Source of the DNA: Agromyces sp. H66
GTDB lineage: Bacteria; Actinomycetota; Actinomycetes; Actinomycetales; Microbacteriaceae
Length of the DNA stretch: 64,000 nt
Assembly: GCF_004959775.1 (NCBI RefSeq)
Contig: NZ_SJZG01000003.1
Coordinates: 400,170-464,169, forward strand
Direction of reading: 5' to 3'
Shown: one piece after another, positions 1-8,600 of the stretch
How the letters are laid out: each line of letters opens with the position of its first letter
Numbering within the stretch: position 1 is the first letter of the stretch
The notes under the pieces: generated by a model
What the model was told of the DNA's origin: nothing
Database searches by the model: none
Seen by the model: only the letters and a program-made list of their open reading frames with translations
Program-made: the position numbers and the translations under genes

Positions 1-1
1 C

Positions 2-697
2 TGGACGCTCGTGTTCGCGTGGCCCGTGTTCGCGTACGTGCCCGAGGCGCCGCCCGCACCACGCCGCGAACACGTGTCGTTCTTCCGTGGGTACGTCGTG
101 CTCGTGAAGGACGTCATCGCGCTGTGGAGGGAGTCGCGCCCCACGTTCTGGTTCCTGCTCGCGAGCGCCGTGTTCCGCGACGGGCTCGCAGGCGTGTTCG
201 CGTTCGGCGCCGTCATCGCGGCGGTCGCGTTCCGTTTCACGCAGGACGAGGTGCTGATCTTCGGCGTCGCGGCGAACCTGGTCGCCGGCCTCTCGACCAT
301 CCTCGCCGGACGCTTCGACGACCGGTTCGGAGCTCGCGCGGTGATCATCTTCGCCCTGTCGGGCCTCCTCGCCGCCGGCCTCGCCGTGTTCTTCCTGCAC
401 GACGCGGGCAAGGTCGTGTTCTGGATCTTCGGGCTGACCCTCACGCTGTTCGTGGGACCGGCGCAGGCGGCCTCGCGTTCGTTCCTCGCCCGGGTGACCC
501 CGGCCGGCCGGGAGAGCGAGATCTTCGGGCTCTACGCGACCACCGGCCGGGCTGCCAGCTTCCTGTCGCCGCTCCTGTGGTCGACGTTCATCGTCGTGTT
601 CGGGGCGACCTACTGGGGCATCCTGGGCATCATGATCGTCGTCGCCGCCGGACTCGTGATGATGTTCTTCGTGAAGGCGCCGGCCGAGCGGGCCTGA
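2..697 (+). CDS. MFS transporter, UMF1/Atg22-like, C-terminal part (5' truncated by window edge)
   Basis: The reading frame is open from base 2, so the start lies outside the window. The visible 231 residues contain about six hydrophobic helices. Between them is a cytoplasmic loop with basic residues and the segment FWFLLASAVFRDGLAGVF, followed by GPAQAASRSFLARVTP. These are typical of the C-terminal half of UMF1-type MFS permeases, which are related to vacuolar Atg22 effluxers; their substrate is usually unknown. The protein would sit in the cytoplasmic membrane. A hairpin follows immediately and overlaps the stop codon, so this is the last gene of its transcript. The family call is fairly sure; the substrate cannot be told. 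Confidence 0.75.
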   Translation, partial: WTLVFAWPVFAYVPEAPPAPRREHVSFFRGYVVLVKDVIALWRESRPTFWFLLASAVFRDGLAGVFAFGAVIAAVAFRFTQDEVLIFGVAANLVAGLSTILAGRFDDRFGARAVIIFALSGLLAAGLAVFFLHDAGKVVFWIFGLTLTLFVGPAQAASRSFLARVTPAGRESEIFGLYATTGRAASFLSPLLWSTFIVVFGATYWGILGIMIVVAAGLVMMFFVKAPAERA

Positions 698-724
698 GCC
701 GGGTTCGACCCGCCGAACCGGCTC
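696..724 (+). terminator. Hairpin terminator after the MFS gene
   Basis: The arms GAGCCGGGTTCG and CGAACCGGCTC pair over 11 positions with one bulged G, around a six-base loop. The hairpin starts at the stop codon. No strong U tract follows, so termination is inferred from position and stem strength. Confidence 0.5.
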
Positions 725-728
725 AGCC

Positions 729-795
729 CGTGCGCCACTTGTGCGCCCGGCGCGCCAGTCCGAGTGGCGCGCAAGGCGCCGAAGTGGCGCGCAAG
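729..795. repeat. Short repeat cluster, AAGTGGCGC units
   Basis: AGTGGCGCGCAAG occurs at 763-775 and again at 783-795, a 20-base period. An inverted relative (GCGCCACTTGTGCGC) lies just upstream. The cluster fills the space between the MFS gene and the convergent MarR-like gene. No coding potential is apparent. Confidence 0.45.
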
Positions 796-799
796 GGAC

Positions 800-1414
800 T
801 CAGTCCCGCCCCCAAGCCGCGGCGAACCGGGTGAGCAGGTCGGCGAACTGCCGGCGCTCGGTCGGCGAGAAGTCGGCGAGGGCGCGTTCGATCGCCCCGC
901 GCCGTCGGTCGAGCAGCGACGAGAGTGCCGTGCGCCCGGCCTCGGTGATGACGAGGATGCTGCGTCTGGCGTCGTGCGGATCGACGTCGCGCCGCACGTG
1001 GCCGGCGTCGACCGCGGCCTGCACGAGCCGACTCGCCCGCGGCTGGTCGACGCCGATCGCCGCGGCGAGATCGGTCACCGAGCTCGGTCCGCGATTGGCG
1101 AGCACCATGAGCAGTCGCATCGCGGCGTGACCGCCCCGGCCCCCGGGGCCGCCGTGGCGCCGCGGTCCGCCGTGATCGCGGTGGGGGTGCGCCCCGAACG
1201 GGCCGATGCCGTGCCGATGCGCCGCGTCCGCGGCGCCGGGTCCGCCCGGGCCCCACCCGAACGGGCCGCCCGGGCCCCAGCCGAATTGGGCACCCGGTCC
1301 TCGGCCGCGGAGCGCCCCGAGCGCGGCCTCGACCGCCGCGACGTCGGAGGACGGCTCGTCGGCCCCGGCCGAGTCTGCGGGTTCGCCGAGTCCGCCTTGA
1401 CGAGGTGGTGACAT
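800..1414 (-). CDS. MarR-family transcriptional regulator with Gly/His-rich N-terminal region
   Basis: The protein has 204 residues from an ATG at 1414. Residues 1-35 are polar. Residues 36-97 are low-complexity Gly/Pro/His, including two FGWGPGGP repeats and several His-rich stretches. A winged helix-turn-helix follows: SSVTDLAAAIGVDQPRASRLV at about 111-131 is the helix-turn-helix, and DPHDARRSILVITEAG is the wing with the conserved MarR Asp/Arg. MarR dimers bind palindromes and usually release them on ligand binding or oxidation. The start codon lies inside the first of three palindromes shared with a second, divergent MarR-like gene, so autoregulation is likely. The Gly/His extension is not typical of the family and might bind metal; that is inference. 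Confidence 0.85.
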   Translation of the reverse strand: MSPPRQGGLGEPADSAGADEPSSDVAAVEAALGALRGRGPGAQFGWGPGGPFGWGPGGPGAADAAHRHGIGPFGAHPHRDHGGPRRHGGPGGRGGHAAMRLLMVLANRGPSSVTDLAAAIGVDQPRASRLVQAAVDAGHVRRDVDPHDARRSILVITEAGRTALSSLLDRRRGAIERALADFSPTERRQFADLLTRFAAAWGRD

Positions 1415-1449
1415 GCATGTCATCCTACATGTACATGTCATTTGACATG
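1409..1449. promoter_or_regulatory. Three clustered palindromes between divergent MarR-type genes (operator region)
   Basis: TGACATGCATGTCA (1409-1422) and ACATGTACATGT (1427-1438) are perfect palindromes. CATGTCA-TT-TGACATG (1434-1449) is a third inverted repeat. All share the half-site ACATG(T/C)CA. The first covers the start codon of the leftward regulator, and all lie 60-100 bases upstream of the rightward one. Such spacing fits cooperative binding by one or both MarR dimers. Confidence 0.75.
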
Positions 1450-1509
1450 CAATCGAAGGACGCGCATCGCGCGCCGGGCGCCGAACGGCGCACCGAGAGA
1501 GGAACACCC

Positions 1510-2211
1510 ATGAACACCGATCAGACGAACACCGATCAGATCACCCCCGACGAGCCCGAGCGCCGACCCCTCGGCTTCTGGCTCAAGCTCGTCGACCGCC
1601 GCATCTCCGAGGAGATGGAGACGCTCTTCGCCGCCGACGGCATCACCCGCCGCGACTGGCGGATGCTGAACCTCCTCGCCGGGACGGCGCACGACGAGCA
1701 CCTCGCCGACCGCCTGCACGCCAAGCCCCACGTCCTGCACCGCATGGTGGATCGCGGGTGGGTCGCCGGCTTCCCGCCGGAGATCACCGAAGCCGGGCGC
1801 GAGGCACGCGACCGGCTCGAGTCACAGGTGAACGCACTCCGCGAGCGCGTCGCCGGCGCGGTCTCGCCCGAGGACTTCGCGACGACGTTGCGAAGCCTCG
1901 AGGCCATCGCCCGCGAACTCGGCTGGGACGAGTCGCAGCCGCTCCCCCGCGGGCGCCGCGGGGGCCGCCGATTCGGTCATCGCCATCACGGCATGCCGAT
2001 GCACGGCTTCGGCCCTCGCGACGGCTTCGCCCCGCGCGCTGACGTCGCCCCGCGCGACGGCTTCGGCCCGCGCGACGGCTTCGGCCCCTGGCGTCACCGC
2101 GGCCACCGGGTCGCGCCGCAGGACGTGCATGTCCACGTGCACCTGCACGACGGCGCCGGCGCCGGCGCCGACGACGGTGCCCGAGGCGAGCAGCACCGGC
2201 GAGGCGCATAA
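1510..2211 (+). CDS. MarR/PadR-like winged-helix regulator with His-rich C-terminal tail
   Basis: The protein has 233 residues from the ATG at 1510, preceded by GAGAGAGGAAC as ribosome binding site. Longer upstream frames run through the operator and have no binding site. Residues 20-140 form a MarR-like all-helical plus winged-helix fold (FWLKLVDRRISEEMETLF, then a helix-turn-helix around 50-82, then EITEAGREARDRL). The wing is shorter than usual. Residues 149-233 are low complexity, with three DGFGPR-type repeats, clusters of His, and an alternating VHVHVHLH run. The divergent partner carries a similar tail at its opposite end. DNA binding is well supported; metal sensing is only suggested by the His content. 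Confidence 0.75.
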   Translation: MNTDQTNTDQITPDEPERRPLGFWLKLVDRRISEEMETLFAADGITRRDWRMLNLLAGTAHDEHLADRLHAKPHVLHRMVDRGWVAGFPPEITEAGREARDRLESQVNALRERVAGAVSPEDFATTLRSLEAIARELGWDESQPLPRGRRGGRRFGHRHHGMPMHGFGPRDGFAPRADVAPRDGFGPRDGFGPWRHRGHRVAPQDVHVHVHLHDGAGAGADDGARGEQHRRGA

Positions 2212-2218
2212 CCACCGG

Positions 2219-2256
2219 GTCGCGACCGCCGGACCGACAGGACCGGCGGTCGCGAC
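2219..2256. terminator. Bidirectional terminator hairpin
   Basis: GTCGCGACCGCCGG (2219-2232) is perfectly complementary to CCGGCGGTCGCGAC (2243-2256), with a ten-base loop. It lies between two convergent genes and would serve both. Confidence 0.7.
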
Positions 2257-2263
2257 ATGCGCA

Positions 2264-2893
2264 TCAGTCGTCGCCGGTGGATGCCTCGCCCGCGGCCGCC
2301 CCGGCTCCCCGCGCGTTGTACACCACGGCGTCGGATGCCCCGAACGCGCGGAACACCTCGATCGCGTCGTCATGGCCGACGCCGACCGACACGCGGATGC
2401 CACGTCGCTCGAACTCCCCGACCCAGTCCTCGGGCATGGGACCCTCGTCGAACCCCGTGAGCTCCTCGACCTCGGCGCCCTCGCCCGCGATCGTGAGCGC
2501 GCGCACGCCCGACCACATCGTGGCGCCGTAGCACATGACGCACGGCCGCCAGTTGACGACGAGTTCCAGCTCCGCGCCCTCGGCGCCGAGGTCCCACCGC
2601 CCGAGCCTCCGTTGCGCGAGGCTCAGCGCCATCATCTCGGCGTGCATCGCGCTCAGGTCGGTGCCGAGCACGACGTTGACGCCGACGGAGACGAGCTCGC
2701 CCGACCTCCGGTCCACCACGAGCGCCGCGAACGGGCCGCCGTTGCCGGCCCGCCAGTTTCGATCGGCGAGTTCGTTCGCGAGCGCCGTGCGCTCCTCGAC
2801 GGAGCCGAGCGGCCGAGCGGCGACCTCGTCGAGGGCGTCGACGAGCCACTCGGGCAACGACGCGGAGAAGGCGGTGGCGAACGGCTCATCCAT
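2264..2893 (-). CDS. Nucleoside/nucleobase deaminase (cytidine deaminase fold, GuaD/TadA-like)
   Basis: The protein has 209 residues. HAEMMAL at 84-90 gives the zinc-binding His and the catalytic Glu; PCVMC at 117-121 gives the two zinc-ligand Cys. That is the HAE...PCxxC signature of zinc-dependent deaminases. Compared with TadA (about 150 residues) it has an N-terminal extension of about 45 residues and an acidic insertion after the Cys pair. It is therefore closer to stand-alone nucleoside/guanine deaminases than to the tRNA editing enzyme. The ATG at 2893 has a GGGG purine run six bases upstream; an in-frame ATG three codons earlier (2902) sits too close to the GAGAGA. It is convergent with the regulator on its left. 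The substrate is not determined. Confidence 0.8.
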   Translation of the reverse strand: MDEPFATAFSASLPEWLVDALDEVAARPLGSVEERTALANELADRNWRAGNGGPFAALVVDRRSGELVSVGVNVVLGTDLSAMHAEMMALSLAQRRLGRWDLGAEGAELELVVNWRPCVMCYGATMWSGVRALTIAGEGAEVEELTGFDEGPMPEDWVGEFERRGIRVSVGVGHDDAIEVFRAFGASDAVVYNARGAGAAAGEASTGDD

Positions 2894-3005
2894 GCGCCCC
2901 ATTCTCTCGCGAGGGCCTCGGATCCGAGCACTCCCCTCGAACGGGGGGAGGCGGGCGGGTAGGGTGAGGGCCGGGTGCGACGAGGAGGAGGGCGAAGGCT
3001 GATCC

Positions 3006-3560
3006 GTGACCACGACGCTCAAGGTGAAGCAGCGACGACAGCAACGTCGGCGCGCGATCGGGTACGTCCTCATCACGGCCGGCCTGGCCGTTTCGATCTG
3101 GGTGAGCACGCTGCTCGCCCCGCCGCCGTGGCTGCACACGCTCGCGGTGTTCGCCCATCTCGCGTCGCTCATCATCGGGCTGGGCGCGGTGCTCGCGGTG
3201 GAGTGGTACGCCCTGCTCTGGTCCACCGAGTGGCGGTCGGTACGCGACCTCCGCCAGGTCGACGTCACCCTGAGACCGTTGATCTGGGTCGGCCTCATCG
3301 GCCTGCTCGCATCGGGCGCCCTGCTGCAGCCCGATCTGGAGGCGCCGACGACCATCCTGAAGCTCGTCGCCGTGCTGGTCGTCTCGCTCAACGGCGTCGC
3401 GCTCACGCAGTGGACGGCCTACCTCGCCCGGTTCCCACGGAAGATGCGCTTCCGTGCGCTCCCGCGGCGGGCTCGGATCCGGTTCATCGCCACCGCAGTG
3501 CTCTCGCAGGCCGCCTGGTGGACGGCGGTCGTCATCGGGATGCTCAACTCCACCACGTGA
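3006..3560 (+). CDS. Multi-pass membrane protein of unknown function
   Basis: The protein has 184 residues from a GTG at 3006 (GAAGG about eight bases upstream). A very basic N-terminus (KVKQRRQQRRRA) is followed by four or five predicted transmembrane helices, beginning at about residues 17, 45, 90, 115 and 160. The loop motifs HTLAVFAHLASLIIGLGAVLAVEW and the His and Trp within helices recall CopD-like or DUF2214-like membrane proteins, but I cannot name the family. It probably has its own promoter and is followed by a 135-base gap before the vWA-protein gene. Membrane topology is well supported; function is unknown. Confidence 0.6.
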   Translation: MTTTLKVKQRRQQRRRAIGYVLITAGLAVSIWVSTLLAPPPWLHTLAVFAHLASLIIGLGAVLAVEWYALLWSTEWRSVRDLRQVDVTLRPLIWVGLIGLLASGALLQPDLEAPTTILKLVAVLVVSLNGVALTQWTAYLARFPRKMRFRALPRRARIRFIATAVLSQAAWWTAVVIGMLNSTT

Positions 3561-3652
3561 CCCCGCCCGGTTCTCCACAGCCCCACTGGGCCCCCCGAGA
3601 AACCCGATATATGCTCGCCTTCATCCCCCGTACCACACCCGAGGACGATTCG

Positions 3653-3700
3653 ATGTCCGAAGCACTCGTGACCGACGCCCCCACGCGAGGCCCACGATGA
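3653..3700 (+). CDS. Possible 15-residue leader ORF translationally coupled to the next gene
   Basis: An ATG at 3653 opens a 15-codon frame (MSEALVTDAPTRGPR) whose TGA overlaps the ATG of the vWA-protein gene by four bases. AGGACGATTCG lies just upstream as a possible ribosome binding site. A TATATG box near 3608 could be the -10 region. It could be a coupling leader or a chance frame. Confidence 0.3.
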   Translation: MSEALVTDAPTRGPR

Positions 3701-5601
3701 GCGCCGACACGTCCGGGCCGCGGCGCGAGCGGCGCCGGCTTCGCCGGGTGCGCCGCCGTCGCACGGTCTGGGCGATCGCCGCCGGCACGGCGCTCGTGCT
3801 CGTCGCCGCCGGGGGCGCCGTCGCCGCCGCGATCATGAACGGTCAGGATCCGTCCGACGAGGCGCAGGACGCGCTCGAGACGCCGGCCGAGGCGGAGCCC
3901 ATCGTGTTCCCCGAGGACGAACCGGCGGCGAGCGCCGGCGCCGAACCGTGCACGAAGGTGACCGTCCTTTCGTCGCTCGAGAACTTCGAGATGGTGTCCC
4001 GACTGGTCGAGGGCTACAACGCCCAGCCACGCGACATCGACGGCAGTTGCGTGACGGTCGTGGCGACGAGGGACAAGTCCGGCCTCGCCGCCGAGGACGC
4101 CGCAGCCGGCTTCCCCGAGCTGGCCGCCGACGAGCGCCCCACCGTCTGGATCCCCGACGCCAGCTCGTGGCTCGCGACGGCCCGCACGTTGGGTGGCGGC
4201 GTGAACGTGCCCGCCGAGGGCACCAGCATCGGGTCATCCGACATCGTGATCGCCATGCCCGCGGCACTCGCTGCCGCGATCGGGTGGGATCGGGAGCGCC
4301 CGAGCTGGGACGACGTCTTCGCCGCCGCCGAGGACGCGGAGGCATGGAGCGATCTCGGCCATCCCGAGTGGGGCGAGTTCAAGCTCGGCAAGACGAGCCC
4401 GCTCATCGCCTCGTCCGGCGAGGCAGCGCTGCTCGCCTCCTACGGGTCCGCGGCGGGCTCCGTCGGCGAGTTGACGGTCGAGCAGATCCGCGATGCGAGC
4501 GTGACCGAAGAGGTCCGGCAGCACGAGCTCTCGACCAGCCACTACATGGCGACCCCCGAGCACTTCCTCTGGCATGCCCGTCAGTCGGAGGACAAGGGGT
4601 CGGTCGCCGACTTCCTCTCGGCGGTCATCGTCGACGAGAAGTCCGTGTGGGACTACAACCGCGGAGTCACGAGCCGCGACGGCATCACCCGCGTGGCGAG
4701 CGATCCGCCGGCCGAGCAGCTCGTGCCGATCTACCCGAGCGACGGCTACTTCGTCGCCGACAATCCCGCCGTCGTGCTCGGCGGGTCCTGGGTGGGCGAG
4801 GCCGAGGCCGCCGCCGGCCAGGACTTCCTGCGCTTCACCGGCACCAAGCAGGGCCAGCAGATCGTGCGCGAGTCGGGCTACCGCGACCTCAACCGCACGT
4901 TCGACCCGCTGGTCGCCGAGGTCGGCCGCCTCGCAGACGACCAGTCCGACCGACTGCCGTTCCCTGACGGCAAGGTGATCCGGGCGATGCACGAGGCGTT
5001 CCCCGAGGTGCGCAAGCGCGCTGCGGTGCTGTTCCTCGTCGACGTGTCGGGCTCGATGGAGGAACCGATCGCGACGGGCGCGTCGAAGCTGGCCGCGGCG
5101 AAGGACGCCATCACACAGGCGCTGGGGCACTTCACACCCGGCGACGAGGTCGGCCTGGCCGCGTTCTCGGCCGTCGACGACGGCCCCATCAGCCCCGGAC
5201 TGGTGAGTCCCGTGGCCGACATCGGCGAGACGCGCGCCGACTTCCTCAAGGCTCTCGGATCGCTCCGACCCGTGGAGTTCACCCCGCTCTACGCGGCCGT
5301 CGACGAGTTCGCGCGTCAGCGCGCCGCCGACTGGAATCCCGATCGCATCAATGCGATCGTCCTCCTGAGCGACGGCAAGAACGAGACCGCCGCGCCGACG
5401 ATCGACGCTCCGCAGACGCTCACGAACCTCGACGCACTCCATCACGACACGCCGGTGCTCGTGTTCACGCTCGCCTACGGCGCCGATGCCGACGTCTCGA
5501 CCCTGCAGTCGATCTCGAGCGCGACTGGCGCCCACTTCTACGACGCCACGGATCCGACGAAGGTCCGCGACGTCCTCGGCGACCTCGTGACGAGCTTCTA
5601 G
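3697..5601 (+). CDS. Membrane-anchored or secreted solute-binding / von Willebrand factor A fusion protein
   Basis: The protein has 634 residues. An Arg-rich N-terminus (RRERRRLRRVRRRR) precedes one transmembrane or signal helix at about 28-50. Residues 80-420 resemble a type 2 extracellular solute-binding domain (KVTVLSSLENFEMVSRLVEGYNAQ; then the VVLGGSWVG and FLRFTGTKQGQQIV segments). Residues 440-634 are a vWA domain with a complete metal-ion-dependent adhesion site: DVSGS at 449-453, Thr 529 in FTPLY, and Asp 559 in LLSDGKNE. Fusions of this type are found in Actinobacteria; the role may be ligand-dependent adhesion or complex assembly at the cell surface. It stands alone, with no permease beside it, so transport is unlikely. 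Its stop codon shares the tetranucleotide CTAG with the convergent nuclease gene. Confidence 0.8.
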   Translation: MSADTSGPRRERRRLRRVRRRRTVWAIAAGTALVLVAAGGAVAAAIMNGQDPSDEAQDALETPAEAEPIVFPEDEPAASAGAEPCTKVTVLSSLENFEMVSRLVEGYNAQPRDIDGSCVTVVATRDKSGLAAEDAAAGFPELAADERPTVWIPDASSWLATARTLGGGVNVPAEGTSIGSSDIVIAMPAALAAAIGWDRERPSWDDVFAAAEDAEAWSDLGHPEWGEFKLGKTSPLIASSGEAALLASYGSAAGSVGELTVEQIRDASVTEEVRQHELSTSHYMATPEHFLWHARQSEDKGSVADFLSAVIVDEKSVWDYNRGVTSRDGITRVASDPPAEQLVPIYPSDGYFVADNPAVVLGGSWVGEAEAAAGQDFLRFTGTKQGQQIVRESGYRDLNRTFDPLVAEVGRLADDQSDRLPFPDGKVIRAMHEAFPEVRKRAAVLFLVDVSGSMEEPIATGASKLAAAKDAITQALGHFTPGDEVGLAAFSAVDDGPISPGLVSPVADIGETRADFLKALGSLRPVEFTPLYAAVDEFARQRAADWNPDRINAIVLLSDGKNETAAPTIDAPQTLTNLDALHHDTPVLVFTLAYGADADVSTLQSISSATGAHFYDATDPTKVRDVLGDLVTSF

Positions 5602-8600
5602 CCCACCTGGGGCAACACCCTCACGGTCACCTCGACCGTCGTGGTGTTGCCCGCGGCATCCGTCGCCTCGAACGTGGCGACGTACACGGCGCCCTGCCGC
5701 GCGAGCAGCTCCACCTCGGTGTCGGACACGATGCGGTAGTCGGCCTTGTGCCCCGTGGCCTCGATCCCGACGAGCTCGACCGTGACGTCGCGGCCGGAGT
5801 TGTCGGTCGCGTCGATGTCGAACTCCACCGTGTGCCACTGGGCATCGGGCGGGAATACGGCCTCGGGGTCCGCCGTCACCTCCAGCTCAGGAGCGGTGTT
5901 GTCGAGCTCGAGGCCGATGAGCACGGGGTCGTGATCGCTCGAACGGTAGGCGTCGGACGCGTACAGGGCGTCCTGCGCGGGCTTCTTGAACGTCATGTCG
6001 TAGTCGATGAGGCTCGGCTCGTCGGCGTTGACTGCCCACGTCGTGGCCTCGACGACGTCATCGACGAGGCCCGTTCCCGCGAGCCCGTAGTCGAGGTAGC
6101 CGAGCTGTCCGTCGAACACGTACGAGTAGGCGTACTCGCCCTGGTCGCGCAGGAGCAGGTCCGTGTAGCCGGCCTCCGTGAGCACCTGGATCGGGTCCTC
6201 CTGGTCGTACGAGTTCAGGTCGCCGATGATGAGTTCGCGACCCGGAGCGGCCGCCGTCGGCCCGGTGGCCAGCCAGTCGACCATGGCCGCGGCCGCCTCG
6301 GTGCGCACGATGTTGCAGTTGCCCTGGCCGTTCGGGTCCTGCGGCTCGCCGGCGCAGGCCGACCCCTTCGACTTCAGGTGGTTCACGACCACCGCGACGT
6401 CGCCGCCGGTCTGGTTGTCGGTGAAGGCCTGCGCGAGCGCCGGACGGTTGTGGTCGTCGATCCAACGCGGGTCGACGGACTCGTCGAGCACGGCGTGGTC
6501 ACCGGCGGGGGTCACCTCGGCGGGCTTGTAGATGAGCGCTGTCGTGATCACGTCGGTGCCCAGCACGCCGGTCGAGATGAAGTTGTACGTTCCCGCACCC
6601 ATCTCGGCGTTCAGCGCGTCGACCAGGGCGCTCACCGCGGTGTCGCCGTTGTTCTCGATCTCGATGAGGCCGACGATGTCGGCGTCGAGCTGCGAGATCG
6701 CGCTCACGATCTTGTCCTGCTGGCGCTCGAACTCCACCGCGTCGCTCGCTCCCCGCGAGCCGAAGGTCGTGAAGTAGTTCAGCACGTTGAAGCTCGCGAC
6801 CGTGGTCGAACCTCCGACCACCGGAGCCTCGGGCCGCGGGTTCGCAACATCGAAGTCGGCGCCCTGCGTCGGCTGCACCGCCCAGGTGTCGAACCGGTAG
6901 TCGAGCACCCCGGTGACGTTCGTCACGAGGTCGCCGCCGCGGAACAGGTTGTCGAGCGTGAACTCGGCACCGTTGGGGTGGATCGCCGGGTCGGGGTTCT
7001 CCTCGCTGCGGCCGTCGTCGATCGTGATCCGGTTCAGCGCGTTCTCCTCGGCGAGCGCGATCGCCTCGGGCGACCCGGCGTCGTAGACCGCGGTGGGCTG
7101 GTGCTGGCGATCGGTGCCGACGGTGATCAGGCCGTAGCGGCCGTACTCGAAGAACTCGAGGATCGAGAGCGTCTGCGGCAGGGTGACGCGCATGCCCTCG
7201 AGCGGCTCGTAGTCGGCGGGCCCCGCGGGCAGGCTGAACTCGGCGGCCGTCGGCAGCGCCTCGCCCGAGGCGCAGATCGCGTTCGCCGTGGCGGTGACCT
7301 CGGTCATGCCGAAGAACTCGCTCACCGTGCCGGCGATGTGCACCACGTCGCCCTCGGCGACGTCGAGACCGGTCGGCGCGTACACGAAGATGCCGTCGGA
7401 TGTCGCAGCGTCGCCGTCGCCGGCATCCTGCAGGTAGTAGCCCTCGAAGCCGCCGACCTGGAAGTCGCCGGTGACGACGCCCTCGATCTGGACGGATGCT
7501 CCGACCACGGGCGAGGCGTCGCCAGGTCCCTGCACGGAGCCGATCGTGACGGTCGGCGCCGCACAGTCGGCGGGCGGCAGCGGCACGACGACGACGGTCA
7601 GCGAGTTGCGCGCGCCGGGCGTGTTCGCCGCCTCGCCGGCGACGAGCGAGCCGGTCCGGCCCGGAATGCCGGCGAGGTCGAAGTCGTTGCGCACCCAGTC
7701 GGCCGTCGAGTCGGTGTCGGTGCCGTCGGGGATGCGCGAGGCGCCGCCGGGCGCGAACGGCAGGCCGTCGTACTCGGCGGTCAGCACGGTATCGCCGTAG
7801 GCGAAGTCGCTCGCACCGCCGTCGTGCACCGCGATGGAGTCGACGACGGTGAGGCCGGCGACGTCGTCGAGGACGCCGTCATCGTCGGCGTCGAGGTCGT
7901 CGCCGAGCGCTCCGGCGAAGCCCGTGACGAGCAGCAGCGAGACGGTGCCGTTCTCGAGCGTGTTGGCGGCAAGCCACGTGATCGAGCGACCATCGGCGTC
8001 GGCGGCGTCGAGCGAGACGACCTCGTCGACGACGCCGAGCGACGAACCGCCGTCGCCCTCGATCTCGAGCACGCGGAAGTCGCTGAGATCGGTGCCCGGC
8101 TCGACCAGCACCTCGACGTACTCGACGTCGGTGCCGGCGGTCGAGGACGAGAACTCGTTGATCACGGGCTCCTGCGGCCCGACCTCGCCGCAGAAGTGAG
8201 CACCCAATCCGTCGAAGGTGTCGGTCGCGTAGCCCTCCCACTCGAGCGCAGGGTCGAACACGTCGGTCTGGTCGGTGTCGCCGACGCACACCGACGCCAT
8301 GCGGCGCAGCGTGTTGTCGGCGGTGGACACCAGTCCGGTGCCCCACTGGGAGCCCGGGTCGAACCCGACCTGGCCGATCGCGTCGACCACGGCGTCGCCG
8401 CGCGTCAGCACGATCGCGTCGTCGCCGTTGTACCAGCTGGCGCTGCTCGTCTGGTCGGCGACGGCGAGGACGCCGGCGCTCGCGGACCCGTGTGCGACGA
8501 CGTGCACGTCGCCGGGTGCCACCGTGCCGGTGAGCGCGACGGTGGTGCCGGCCGCGGTGTTGCCGTTGAAGTACATCTCCACCGAGTACGCACCGGCCGC

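Noticed and set aside
4234..5838. Long minus-strand open frame across the vWA gene
   Set aside because: It is a codon-shadow of the vWA gene with Arg/His/Gly bias and no motif.
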